Assembly: GCF_024206495.1 (NCBI RefSeq)
Contig: NZ_JAMBPQ010000032.1
Location: 16,564 to 80,563, forward strand
Direction: 5' to 3'
DNA: 64,000 bases
Origin: Paraburkholderia sp. CNPSo 3272
Lineage (GTDB): Bacteria > Pseudomonadota > Gammaproteobacteria > Burkholderiales > Burkholderiaceae
The number at the start of each line of letters is the position of its first letter. The stretch's first letter is position 1. Made by a program: the position numbers and the translations under genes. Shown piece after piece: positions 9,443-17,568 of the stretch. Below the pieces are notes generated by a model. That model made no database searches. It was not told where the DNA came from and saw only the letters and a list, made by a program, of their open reading frames with translations.

Positions 9443-11698
9443 CTAGATATCGAGCGGATCGACTTCGAGATTCCAGCGCAGCACGCCGCGCAAGGCGCGC
9501 AGCGCGGGTTGCCATGCGCGCAGCGTGGCCTGCAGCGCGGCACGCGACTGGCTTTCCACGAGCAGTTGCGCGCGATGCACGTTCATCACCTTCACGATGG
9601 TGAGCGGCACCGCGTCGTAGGCCATGACTCGCTCGGCGCCGGCAATCGCCGTGAGCGCCTCCGCGGCCTGGGCGAGAAACGCCAGCGCCGCCTCCAGCGT
9701 GCGCCCTTCGGCGCGCAATAACGCCTGATAGACGAACGGCGGCAGGTGCGCGTCGCGCCGCTCCGCGACCTGCGTATTCGCAAAGCCTACATAGTCCTGG
9801 CGCGCCAGCGCGTGATAGAGCGCATGGCGCGGATAGCGCGTCTGCACGAGCACCTCGCCGGCGAGTCCGGCGCGCCCCGCCCGCCCGCTCACCTGCATCA
9901 GCTGCGCGAACAGGCGCTCGCCCGCCCGGAAATCGTGCGAAAAGAGCGCATTGTCGGCGTTCAGCACGCCAACGAGCGACACGCGCTGGAAGTCGTGCCC
10001 CTTCGCGATCATTTGCGTGCCCACGAGGATGTCGACTTCGCCGGCGTGCACGTCGGAGAAAAGCGCCTGCGCGCTGCCCTTGCGGCGCGTGCTGTCGGCG
10101 TCGATGCGCAGCACCCGCGCGCCCGGCACCGCGCTCGCGAGCGCCTCCTCGATGCGCTGCGTGCCGCGCCCCATCGGCGCGATGTCGACGTTGCCGCACT
10201 CGGGGCATGAATGCGGAATGCGCGATTCCCAGCCGCAGTGATGGCAGCGCAGCGCGCGCTCGGGCTTGTGCAGTACGACGTACGCGCTGCAGCGCGGGCA
10301 GCCCGCTACCCAGCCGCAGGAATCGCACGCGAGCGTGGGCGCGTAACCGCGACGGTTCAGGAATAGGAGGCTCTGCTCGCCGCGCTCGAGGCGCGCCTTC
10401 ATCGCCGCGACCAAAGGCCCGGAGAGCCCTTCGAACGAAGCGCGGCCGCGCCGCCGCTCCTCTTCGAGATCGATCAGCTTGACGGTGGGGAGCACCGCGT
10501 CGGCAATCGCACGGCGCGAGAGCGTGAGGCGCGTGTAGCGGCCCTGCTCGGTCTGCCACCAGCTTTCGAGCGACGGCGTGGCCGAGCCCAGCACGACGGG
10601 CACGCCCAGCTGCTTGGCCCGCCATACCGCAAGGTCGCGCGCCGAGTAGCGCAGCCCTTCCTGCTGCTTGTAGGCGGGGTCGTGCTCTTCGTCGACCACG
10701 AGCATCGCGAGACGCGGCAGCGAGGCGAGCACCGCGAGCCGCGTGCCGAGCACGATGCGCGCGCGGCCCGTGTGCGCCGCGAGCCAGTTGCGGGCGCGCT
10801 CGCCTTCCGCGAGTCCGCTGTGAAGCGTGACGATGGCCTCGTCGGCGAGCCGGGCCGCAAAACGCGTGCGAAAGGCCGCCTCGAACTGCGGCGTAAGGTT
10901 GATTTCCGGGACCAGCACGAGCGCCTGAGCGCCCGGCTCGCGCTCGAGCAGCGCCGCGAGCGCGCGCAGATAGACCTCGGTCTTGCCGCTGCCCGTCACG
11001 CCGTGCAAAAGGAAGGGCGCGAAGCCGCTTGCCGCGCCGATGGCTTCCACCGCTTCGGCCTGCTCGTCGCTCAGGCGCGGGACTTCCACCATGGCGGCGG
11101 TCTGCGCGGCGCTGTTGGCCACGCTTGGTGCCGCGCCGAACTCGATGGACTCATGCTCCACCCAGCCGGCTTCGCACCAGGCCTCGAGCGTCGCAATCGC
11201 CTTGGGATGCAGCGCACGGGCCGCGGCGGCATCGAGTTCGCCGGCATCAGCGAGCGCCTGCGCGAGGCGGCGCAGCGCCTGGGCGCGCGCCGGCAAGGCG
11301 TCGGGCAGCGCGGCGCGCCCTTGCGGCGACAGACGGTAGCGCTCCTCGGGGGCGAGCAGCCGCGCCCAGCGCGACGGATCGCGCAACGCCTGCGGCAGCG
11401 CCGGCAGGGCGACCTCGCCGAGGCCTCGCTGATAGTAGTCGGCAGCAAACCCAGCCAGCGCCAGCCATTGCGCCGAAAGCGGCGGACAGGCGGCGCACAC
11501 CGCGCTCACGTCGCGGAGCTTGTTCGCGGGCACATCGCTGTGAGCGTTCACTTCGCAGATCAGGCCGACCACGTCGCGACGCCCGAACGGCACGCGCACA
11601 AGCATCCCGGGCTCAGGGGCGCTGTCGAGGCCATAGCGATAGTCGTAGAGCGCATCCAGTGGATGGTCGAGAGCCACGCGCACGTAACGCCCTGTCAT
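9443..11698 (-). CDS. priA: Primosomal protein N' (replication restart helicase PriA)
   Basis: A 3'-to-5' superfamily 2 helicase that recognises stalled forks and reloads the replisome. Of its 751 residues, the N-terminal part (YVRVALDHPLDALYDY, VPFGRR) is the 3'-end binding domain. Walker A is GVTGSGKTEVY with Lys239, and the DEAD-type box is DEEHD starting at Asp336. The inserted zinc domain at about 458-503 has the four CxxC-type pairs (CDSC, CPRC, CHHC, CPEC). The helicase C-terminal core includes LFLNRRGYAPTLACDSCGW and GTQMIAKGHDF. The ATG at 11698 begins at the conserved N-terminus. A perfect DnaA box lies 120 bases upstream, in the spacer to hemE. Confidence 0.97.
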   Translation of the reverse strand: MTGRYVRVALDHPLDALYDYRYGLDSAPEPGMLVRVPFGRRDVVGLICEVNAHSDVPANKLRDVSAVCAACPPLSAQWLALAGFAADYYQRGLGEVALPALPQALRDPSRWARLLAPEERYRLSPQGRAALPDALPARAQALRRLAQALADAGELDAAAARALHPKAIATLEAWCEAGWVEHESIEFGAAPSVANSAAQTAAMVEVPRLSDEQAEAVEAIGAASGFAPFLLHGVTGSGKTEVYLRALAALLEREPGAQALVLVPEINLTPQFEAAFRTRFAARLADEAIVTLHSGLAEGERARNWLAAHTGRARIVLGTRLAVLASLPRLAMLVVDEEHDPAYKQQEGLRYSARDLAVWRAKQLGVPVVLGSATPSLESWWQTEQGRYTRLTLSRRAIADAVLPTVKLIDLEEERRRGRASFEGLSGPLVAAMKARLERGEQSLLFLNRRGYAPTLACDSCGWVAGCPRCSAYVVLHKPERALRCHHCGWESRIPHSCPECGNVDIAPMGRGTQRIEEALASAVPGARVLRIDADSTRRKGSAQALFSDVHAGEVDILVGTQMIAKGHDFQRVSLVGVLNADNALFSHDFRAGERLFAQLMQVSGRAGRAGLAGEVLVQTRYPRHALYHALARQDYVGFANTQVAERRDAHLPPFVYQALLRAEGRTLEAALAFLAQAAEALTAIAGAERVMAYDAVPLTIVKVMNVHRAQLLVESQSRAALQATLRAWQPALRALRGVLRWNLEVDPLDI

Positions 11699-12114
11699 GC
11701 CTTGCCCCCAGGGAAGTTCCGTACGTCAGCGCACAGACACGCAAACCTAAAGTAATACTTGAGATTTCGCGCTAAGTTTTGGATTCCGCAGAACAATCGC
11801 GCCCCCGAATCTGCGCCTGTGGATAACTTTGTTGAGAACTTGCCGGGCGCCGCCGCAGCGCGCCCGAGTGTCGTCGCTATGTGGGATACCGCACACAGCG
11901 CCGTGGAGCGCCGAAAGCCTTGCCTGTCAAGGGTCTGATTGATTCTGCTCAGACCTGAACGGGCGCCTGCGACAACCTTTCCGTCTTGCGCGCCGCAACG
12001 AGGCAAGTGTGTATAAGTCAAGTCTTGACAGGGCCCCGATGGCGTCTGGATGCCCTCCTGAGCCCGGTCATACCCTGACGCCCGGAGCCCAGCTTGCTGC
12101 GATGCACCAAAAAG
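11699..12114. other. 416-base spacer between hemE and priA, with a DnaA box
   Basis: No convincing gene. Both neighbours read on the minus strand, so this holds the hemE 3' end and the priA promoter. TGTGGATAA at 11818-11826 is a perfect DnaA box. No clear terminator with a T-run was found after hemE. Confidence 0.5.
11818..11826 (-). promoter_or_regulatory. DnaA box upstream of priA
   Basis: TGTGGATAA, the reverse complement of the consensus TTATCCACA, stands 120 bases before the priA start. A single 9-mer can arise by chance, but it is intergenic and next to a replication gene. Binding is inferred. Confidence 0.45.
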
Positions 12115-13206
12115 TCAGGCACCGGTCGCGCGAATGGCGCGGCTGTGACGATGCACTTCGTCTACGAGTTCGGCCACGCTTTCGGGCGGCGTGAACTGCG
12201 AAATGCCATGGCCGAGGTTGAACACGTGGCCCGGGTGCGCGCCAAAGCTGTCCAGTACCGCGCGCGCCTGTTCGCGGATCGCGGCTGGCGAAGCGAAGAG
12301 CACCGTGGGGTCGAGGTTGCCCTGAAGCGCCACGCGATCACCCACGCGTTCGCGCGCGCGGCCGAGGTTGACGGTCCAGTCGAGGCCAACGGCGTCCACG
12401 CCAGTATTGGCGATTTCCTCGAGCCAGAGACCGCCGCCCTTCGTGAACGTGATCACCGGCACACGCTCGCCATCGTGCTCGCGCTTGAGCTGCGCTACGA
12501 CCTGCGCGATGTACGCGAGCGAGAAGCGCTGATACGCGCCGTCCGCGAGTGCGCCGCCCCAGGTGTCGAAGATCATCACGGCCTGCGCGCCGGCTTCGAT
12601 CTGCGCGTTCAGATAGGCCGCGACCACCTGCGCGTTGACTTCGAGAATGCGCTGCATGAGGTCCGGGCGCGCGTACAGCATCGACTTCACGGTGCGGAAG
12701 TCGTCCGAGCCCCCGCCCTCGACCATGTAGCAGGCAAGCGTCCACGGGCTGCCCGAGAAGCCGATCAGCGGCACACGCTGACGCCCTTCTGCATTGGTGA
12801 GCGCACGGCGAATTTCGCGCACGGCGTCGGTCACGTAGCCAAGCGTCGCGCCGATATCGGGCACGGCGAGTCGCGCCACGTCTTCTTCGGTGCGCACCGG
12901 GTGCGCGAACTTCGGCCCTTCCCCCGCCTGGAACGAGAGACCGAGGCCCATCGCGTCCGGAATCGTGAGGATGTCGGAGAACAGGATCGCGGCGTCGAGC
13001 GGATAGCGCTCGAGCGGTTGCAGCGTGACCTCGGTCGCGTAATCGGGATTCTTCGCGAGGCCGAGGAAGCTGCCCGCGCGGCTGCGCGTGGCGTTGTACT
13101 CCGGCAGATAGCGGCCCGCCTGGCGCATCAGCCAGATCGGCGTGTACTCGGTCGGCTGGCGCAGCAGCGCGCGCAGGAAGGTGTCGTTCAGGAGAGTGTG
13201 GGCCAC
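12115..13206 (-). CDS. hemE: Uroporphyrinogen decarboxylase
   Basis: Removes four acetate carboxyls from uroporphyrinogen III to give coproporphyrinogen III in haem synthesis; cytoplasmic, cofactor-free. With a GTG start at 13206 the protein has 363 residues and begins (M)AHTLLNDTFLRALLRQPTEY, the usual N-terminus in this family. Signature 1 follows at once (PIWLMRQAGRYLPEYNATR, about 23-41), with the active-site aspartate region FSDILTIPDAMG and signature 2 GFSGSPWTLACYMVEG further on. A TTG at 13245 would add 13 residues (LLNLGASSRIQH) without a better ribosome site. It is divergent from the lipoprotein gene at 13432. Confidence 0.95.
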   Translation of the reverse strand: MAHTLLNDTFLRALLRQPTEYTPIWLMRQAGRYLPEYNATRSRAGSFLGLAKNPDYATEVTLQPLERYPLDAAILFSDILTIPDAMGLGLSFQAGEGPKFAHPVRTEEDVARLAVPDIGATLGYVTDAVREIRRALTNAEGRQRVPLIGFSGSPWTLACYMVEGGGSDDFRTVKSMLYARPDLMQRILEVNAQVVAAYLNAQIEAGAQAVMIFDTWGGALADGAYQRFSLAYIAQVVAQLKREHDGERVPVITFTKGGGLWLEEIANTGVDAVGLDWTVNLGRARERVGDRVALQGNLDPTVLFASPAAIREQARAVLDSFGAHPGHVFNLGHGISQFTPPESVAELVDEVHRHSRAIRATGA

Positions 13207-13431
13207 GTGCTGGATGCGCGAACTCGCGCCAAGGTTCAAAAGCAAGCGGCCATTTTACCGGAGCGGCCGCCGCGCCACGCCGCTGATCGGCGGGATCAGA
13301 AAGCGCAATGCCACTGAAGTATAGGTTCTGACTACCCAGGTAAGTCCGCGCTTATCTGCCGCGGACGCGAGGACTATCATCAGACAGCTTTCCAAAACAT
13401 TACATCAATCAAAACCAGATCTGGAGACACG

Positions 13432-14244
13432 ATGAAATATGCCGCCCTCGGCCTGACGATCGTTAGCGCCGCTTTGCTGAGCGCGTGCGCCACGGGCCAG
13501 TCCGCCGGTACCCCAGTCAATGGTGCGCAGACCGCCGCCACCCCTTCGCGCCTCGACGAAATCATCGCGCGCGGCACGCTGCGCGCCTGCACGACCGGCG
13601 ATTACAAGCCCTACTCGTTCTACAGGCAGGACGGCGTGTTCGAAGGCATCGACATCGACATGACCCAGTCGCTTGCGAAGTCACTGGGCGTGAAGGCCGA
13701 GTTCGTGAAGACGTCGTGGTCGAACCTCATGAACGACTTCCTCGCGAAGTGCGACGTTGCGGTGGGCGGCGTCTCCACGACGCTCGAACGCCAGAAGCGC
13801 GCGTTCTTTACCGAGGCTTATCAGGTCGACGGCAAGACGCCGATCGTGCGATGTGAAGACGTCAAGAAGTACCAGACCGTTGCACAGATCAACCAGCCTT
13901 CGGTGCGCGTGATCATGAATCCAGGCGGCACGAATGAGCGCTTCGCGAAGCAGTTCTTGCCGAACGCGAATCTCATCATGTATCCGGACAACGTGACGAT
14001 CTTCAAACAGATCCTCGCGGGCAAAGCCGACGTGATGGTCACCGACGCCTCCGAGACCATGCTGCAGCAGAAGCTCAATCCGGGCCTGTGCTCGGTGCAT
14101 CCCGACAAGCCCTTTCAATACGGCGAGAAAGCGTGGATGGTGCCGCGCGGCGACGCGGTGTTCCAGCAATATGTGGATCAGTGGCTGCACCTGGCGCGCG
14201 CGAGCGGCGAATATCAGGCAATCTCCGACAAGTGGCTGAAGTGA
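13432..14244 (+). CDS. Periplasmic solute-binding lipoprotein (amino-acid binding/cyclohexadienyl dehydratase-like)
   Basis: A 270-residue protein with a lipobox (signal peptide ending LLSAC, lipidated Cys about residue 19). A type II periplasmic binding fold follows from about residue 42 (RLDEIIARGTLRACTTGDYKPY). The series DGVFEGIDIDMTQSLAKSLG, GGVSTTLERQKRAFFTEAY and DVMVTDASETMLQQ is shared by amino-acid binding proteins and by periplasmic cyclohexadienyl/arogenate dehydratases (PheC type), and the spacing here is closer to the latter. Whether it binds or dehydrates its ligand cannot be decided by eye. GGAG seven bases before the ATG supports the start. No transporter genes flank it. An unusually long 740-base spacer follows. 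Confidence 0.85.
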   Translation: MKYAALGLTIVSAALLSACATGQSAGTPVNGAQTAATPSRLDEIIARGTLRACTTGDYKPYSFYRQDGVFEGIDIDMTQSLAKSLGVKAEFVKTSWSNLMNDFLAKCDVAVGGVSTTLERQKRAFFTEAYQVDGKTPIVRCEDVKKYQTVAQINQPSVRVIMNPGGTNERFAKQFLPNANLIMYPDNVTIFKQILAGKADVMVTDASETMLQQKLNPGLCSVHPDKPFQYGEKAWMVPRGDAVFQQYVDQWLHLARASGEYQAISDKWLK

Positions 14245-14567
14245 CGTGTTGAAGCGCGCCGCATTGTTATGGCCCTTCGAATTGCTACGATGAGTTGCAG
14301 AAGGTTTGGTGACATGAGGCGCGCAAAGTTTGCATTTCACGCGCGAACGCAACGTCGACGCATTGCGCATGTGCGCACCCGGTAATTATGTTCGGTGGCT
14401 GTCACGCGTAAAAGTCCCAATGCCGTGGGCTTCCCTTCATGCGGTTCGAATGCTCGCCCACGAGAGGCCCTGGAGCCCGGTCAAATAACCTCAAAAAAAA
14501 CCGGTAAAAATGACTTCCGCGAAACGCTCAAGATGGCAAAAGCGCCGCAGAGCCTTATCTGACGGGC

Positions 14568-14597
14568 GTTACAACCTGAAACACTTTGTTACCGCGA
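14568..14597 (+). promoter_or_regulatory. Three tandem 10-bp OmpR-type half-sites
   Basis: GTTACAACCT, GAAACACTTT and GTTACCGCGA follow each other with exact 10-bp phasing. Regulators of the OmpR/PhoB winged-helix class bind direct repeats spaced by one helical turn, and GTTAC/GAAAC resembles OmpR half-sites. The position just upstream of the predicted small RNA suggests promoter control. No confident -35/-10 pair is visible, which suits an activator-dependent promoter. Confidence 0.45.
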
Positions 14598-14614
14598 ACC
14601 AATCTTAATTCGCC

Positions 14615-14836
14615 CACAATGCCTTCAACGGTTTCAACACGGATGTGGCGCGGTGCCAGTGTGAGCGGACACAAAACACCTGCCGGTCGGCACTACGCCG
14701 AAGCCCTCTCGAGGGGCATCCTTGTTGGAGCCGCGACCGGCGTGCAAGACGTTTCATGACCCGGCTCCTCCTTTGGTCTCCTCGCGCTAACCCCGTAGCG
14801 TGTGGTTTTTAGCGGGCTCCAGGCCCGCTTTTTTTT
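14615..14836 (+). ncRNA. Candidate trans-acting small RNA
   Basis: About 215 bases ending in a clear intrinsic terminator, with no coding potential. An 8-bp outer stem pairs GCCGGTCG (14682-14689) with CGACCGGC (14734-14741), enclosing a GCCC/GGGC hairpin and a TCC/GGA hairpin. An alternative stem joins GGAGCCG (14727) to CGGCTCC (14762). Next come two CU-rich stretches, CTCCTCCTTT at 14765-14774 and TCTCCTC at 14777-14783. These are complementary to Shine-Dalgarno sequences, as in known CU-rich sRNAs that block translation. The 5' end is estimated from the OmpR-like sites. It matches no RNA family I can name; a 6S-type RNA was considered but the long rod structure is not evident. Confidence 0.5.
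14811..14836 (+). terminator. Rho-independent terminator of the candidate sRNA
   Basis: AGCGGGC (14811-14817) pairs with GCCCGCT (14823-14829) around a 5-base loop, followed by eight T residues. It is 570 bases beyond the nearest plus-strand gene, so a separate transcript is the simpler explanation. Confidence 0.88.
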
Positions 14837-14986
14837 CGCCTGTACGTTCCGTTATTCAACAGGCATCGCTCTGCATCCACACCCCCGCGCCAGCCAATCG
14901 TTCGGTTTCCCGACCATTTTTTTGCACGCGCTGGAATGCCGCCACGGCGACGTCGTTCGGCCGCCGCGGCGTCGCAAAATCAGCGG

Positions 14987-16747
14987 TCAAGCCGTCTTCT
15001 GCTCGCTGATCTTGAGTTCGTCGATCATGCGCGCGCGCATCACGAACTTCTGCACCTTGCCTGTCACGGTCATCGGCAGTTCGTCGACGAAGCGGATGTA
15101 CTTCGGGATCTTGTAGTGCGCAATCTGCCCCTGGCAGAACGCCTGAATCTCCTCCGCCGTTGCCGTCTCGCCCGCACGCAATACGATCCATGCGCACACT
15201 TCCTCGCCGTACTTCGCATCGGGCACGCCGAACACCTGCGCGGACTGGACCTTGGGGTGGCGGAACAGAAACTCTTCGATCTCTCGCGGATAGATGTTCT
15301 CGCCGCCGCGGATGAGCATGTCCTTGAGGCGGCCGACGATGTTGCAGTAGCCTTCGGCGTCGATCGTCGCGAGATCGCCCGTATGCATCCAGCCATCGAC
15401 GATCGACTCGGCCGTCTTCTCTGCGTCGCCCCAGTAGCCCTGCATGACCGAATAGCCCTTCGTGCAGAGCTCGCCCGTTTCGCCCACCGGCACGATATTG
15501 CCCAGTGCGTCGACGATCTTCACTTCGAGATGCGGCTGAATGCGGCCCACGGTGGTCGTGCGCTTGTCGAGCGGGTCGGTGGTCGAACTCTGGAACGACA
15601 CCGGGCTCGTTTCCGTCATGCCGTAGGCGATCGTGATTTCGGCGAGACGCATCTTCGAGACCACGCGCTTCATCGTCTCGATCGGGCACGGCGAGCCGGC
15701 CATGATGCCCGTGCGCAGCTTCGAAAGATCGAAGCGCGCGAACTCGGGATGATCGAGCTCCGCGATGAACATCGTGGGCACGCCGTGCAATGCCGTGCAG
15801 CCCTCTTCCGAGACGGCTTCGAGCGTCGCGCGCGGGTCGAAAGCCTCACCCGGGAACACCATGTTCGCGCCAACGGATACGCACGCGAGCACCGCGAGCA
15901 CCATGCCAAAGCAGTGATAGAGCGGCACCGGAATGCAAAGCGAATCTTCTTCGGTGAGGCGCATCGCCTGGGCGATGAAACGTCCGTTGTTGAGCACGTT
16001 GCGGTGCGTGAGCGTCGCGCCCTTCGGATTACCGGTCGTGCCGCTCGTGAACTGGATGTTGATGGCCTCGTCGGGCGATAGCGTCGCGTTGATGGCGTCG
16101 AGCCACGCCGTGCCGTCGCGGGCGATGCGCTCGCGGCCCATCTCCACGAGTTCGCTGAAGCAGAGCATGCCGGGTGTTGCCGTGTCGCACATGCGCACGA
16201 CCGCGCGCAGTTCGGGCAGGCGCGCGGCCTGCAACTGACCGGGCGTGGCGCTCGCAAGCTCGGGCGCGAGCGTCTGCAGCATCTCCAGATACTTCGAGGT
16301 CTTGAAGCTCTCCGCGGAGACGATCGCCTTGCAGGCGACCTTGTTCAGCGCGTATTCGAGTTCGGCGAGGCGGTAGGCGGGATTGATGTTGACGAGCACC
16401 GCGCCGATGCGCGCGGTCGCAAACTGGGTGAGCAGCCATTCGACGCGATTGGGCGACCAGATGCCGACGCGGTCTCCCTTGACGATGCCTAGTTCGGCGA
16501 AGCCGGCTGCGAGCACGTCCACTTCGGCGGCGAACTCGCGCCAGTTCCAGCGGATGCCCTGCTCGCGGAACACCACGGCAGGCCGCTCGGGGAAGCGGTT
16601 CGCGGTCTCCTGCAGGAACGTGCCGAGGGTCGCGTTGCTGAGCGGCAGGTCGGACGTGCCTCGCACGTAGGAAAGCCCGTCTTTCGGCGCGATGAGCGGC
16701 TCATGTACACCGGGCGCGGCGCGCGCGCCTGCTGCGTCGATTGCCAT
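14987..16747 (-). CDS. Acyl-CoA synthetase (AMP-forming, fatty acid-CoA ligase type)
   Basis: Activates a carboxylic acid with ATP and CoA through an acyl-adenylate. The 586-residue protein carries the ANL superfamily motifs in order: the P-loop-like TSGTTGNPKGATLTHRN, the YGMTETSPVSF motif, the GELCTKGYSVMQGYW region with the hinge RLKDMLIRGGENIYPREIEEFL, and the C-terminal lysine in the TVTGKVQKF motif. AGGAG eight bases before the ATG fixes 16747. The next gene upstream on this strand is atpC, but a strong terminator (16991-17020) separates them, so it has its own promoter in the 16748-16990 gap. The length and motifs suit medium/long-chain fatty acids; substrate is not determined. Confidence 0.93.
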   Translation of the reverse strand: MAIDAAGARAAPGVHEPLIAPKDGLSYVRGTSDLPLSNATLGTFLQETANRFPERPAVVFREQGIRWNWREFAAEVDVLAAGFAELGIVKGDRVGIWSPNRVEWLLTQFATARIGAVLVNINPAYRLAELEYALNKVACKAIVSAESFKTSKYLEMLQTLAPELASATPGQLQAARLPELRAVVRMCDTATPGMLCFSELVEMGRERIARDGTAWLDAINATLSPDEAINIQFTSGTTGNPKGATLTHRNVLNNGRFIAQAMRLTEEDSLCIPVPLYHCFGMVLAVLACVSVGANMVFPGEAFDPRATLEAVSEEGCTALHGVPTMFIAELDHPEFARFDLSKLRTGIMAGSPCPIETMKRVVSKMRLAEITIAYGMTETSPVSFQSSTTDPLDKRTTTVGRIQPHLEVKIVDALGNIVPVGETGELCTKGYSVMQGYWGDAEKTAESIVDGWMHTGDLATIDAEGYCNIVGRLKDMLIRGGENIYPREIEEFLFRHPKVQSAQVFGVPDAKYGEEVCAWIVLRAGETATAEEIQAFCQGQIAHYKIPKYIRFVDELPMTVTGKVQKFVMRARMIDELKISEQKTA

Positions 16748-16990
16748 GATGGCTGTCTCCTGGGGAGCGTAAAATTTGAAAACCATTGTGCCACCGGCTT
16801 TGCCGGGGGCGGCATCAAGTCTTACCCGCAGGGTCTGGGCCGGCTCCGAACGCATGATTTGGCATTACCTTTCCGTAAACGTCAAGTATGCCGGAGCGTT
16901 TTGGTCGACCACCGTCGCTCACGGCATTTATGCCGCGTTTTTCATCGCGATGCCATCGGGCCGTGCCCGCTCACGCGGCGCGCAAATGCA

Positions 16991-17020
16991 AAAAGGGCTC
17001 CCCGGTTGGGGAGCCCTTTT
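16991..17020. terminator. Terminator of the ATP synthase operon
   Basis: AAAAGGGCTCCCC (16991-17003) pairs perfectly with GGGGAGCCCTTTT (17008-17020) around a 4-base loop. It lies 43 bases past the atpC stop on the minus strand, with T-runs on both strands. Confidence 0.93.
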
Positions 17021-17063
17021 CGCTTCGAACGCGGCGCCACAAGGGCGCGCGTACGAGAACCGA

Positions 17064-17489
17064 TTAGTGCTGGTTCATCTTGCGCAGGCGCTGGATCGCC
17101 GCGAGTTGCGCGACCGCGTAGGCCAGTTCAGCCTGGGCGGTGGCGTACTCGAGGTTCGAGCCGGCGTTCTGCAGCGTCTCTTCAGCGCGCTTGCGCGCTT
17201 CCGTGGCCTTCGCCTCGTCGAGATCCTTGCCGCGGATCGCGGTGTCGGCGAGCACCGTGACGGCGCCGGGCTGCACTTCGAGAATGCCGCCTGCGACGAA
17301 CACGAACTCTTCACCGCCGTCTTCCGCCACGATGCGCACTGCACCCGGACGAATACGCGTGATGAGCGGCGTGTGGCCCGGCAGAATGCCCAGCTCACCC
17401 GCCTCGCCCGGAAGCGCGACGAACTTCGCCTGGCCGTCGAAGATGCTCTCTTCGGCGCTGACGACGTCTACCTTGATGGTTGCTGCCAT
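17064..17489 (-). CDS. atpC: ATP synthase F1 epsilon subunit
   Basis: Part of the central stalk; couples rotation and can inhibit hydrolysis. The 141-residue protein has the beta-sandwich start TIKVDVVSAEESIFDGQAKFVALPGEAGELGILPGHTPLITRIRPG and ends in a two-helix alpha hairpin (about 90-138). It is the last gene of the atp operon, 79 bases after atpD. A 26-bp palindrome occupies that gap, and the operon terminator follows 43 bases downstream. GGAG precedes the ATG at 17489. Confidence 0.97.
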   Translation of the reverse strand: MAATIKVDVVSAEESIFDGQAKFVALPGEAGELGILPGHTPLITRIRPGAVRIVAEDGGEEFVFVAGGILEVQPGAVTVLADTAIRGKDLDEAKATEARKRAEETLQNAGSNLEYATAQAELAYAVAQLAAIQRLRKMNQH

Positions 17490-17525
17490 ATGTGTCGACT
17501 CCTTGGGGATTAATTGGCTGCTGTG

Positions 17526-17551
17526 GCGGATAAGTCGCGCGACTTATCCGC
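17526..17551 (-). promoter_or_regulatory. Perfect palindrome between atpD and atpC
   Basis: GCGGATAAGTCGC is followed immediately by its exact reverse complement. In RNA this gives an 11-bp stem with a GCGC loop in the 79-base atpD-atpC gap. It could protect the upstream message or modulate atpC translation; a protein-binding palindrome is the alternative. Confidence 0.6.
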
Positions 17552-17568
17552 ACTTCGGCAACTAACCC

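Larger units (their letters stand above)
14245..14986. other. Long non-coding spacer with a candidate sRNA gene
   Basis: No protein-like frame stands out across these 742 bases. The first 300 show nothing I recognise beyond an A-rich patch near 14493. The second half holds three phased GTTAC/GAAAC half-sites (14568-14597), a structured stretch and a strong terminator (14811-14836), described separately. Confidence 0.6.

Noticed and set aside
14441..14465. A T-loop-like GGTTCGAAT that might mark a tRNA.
   Set aside because: The flanking bases do not form a five-pair T stem, and no anticodon or acceptor stem can be drawn.
14615..14836. Assignment of the structured transcript to 6S RNA, tmRNA, SRP RNA or RNase P RNA.
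   Set aside because: No tag-peptide frame, no SRP tetraloop domain, no RNase P core motifs, and the ends do not pair into the 6S rod; left as an unnamed candidate sRNA.
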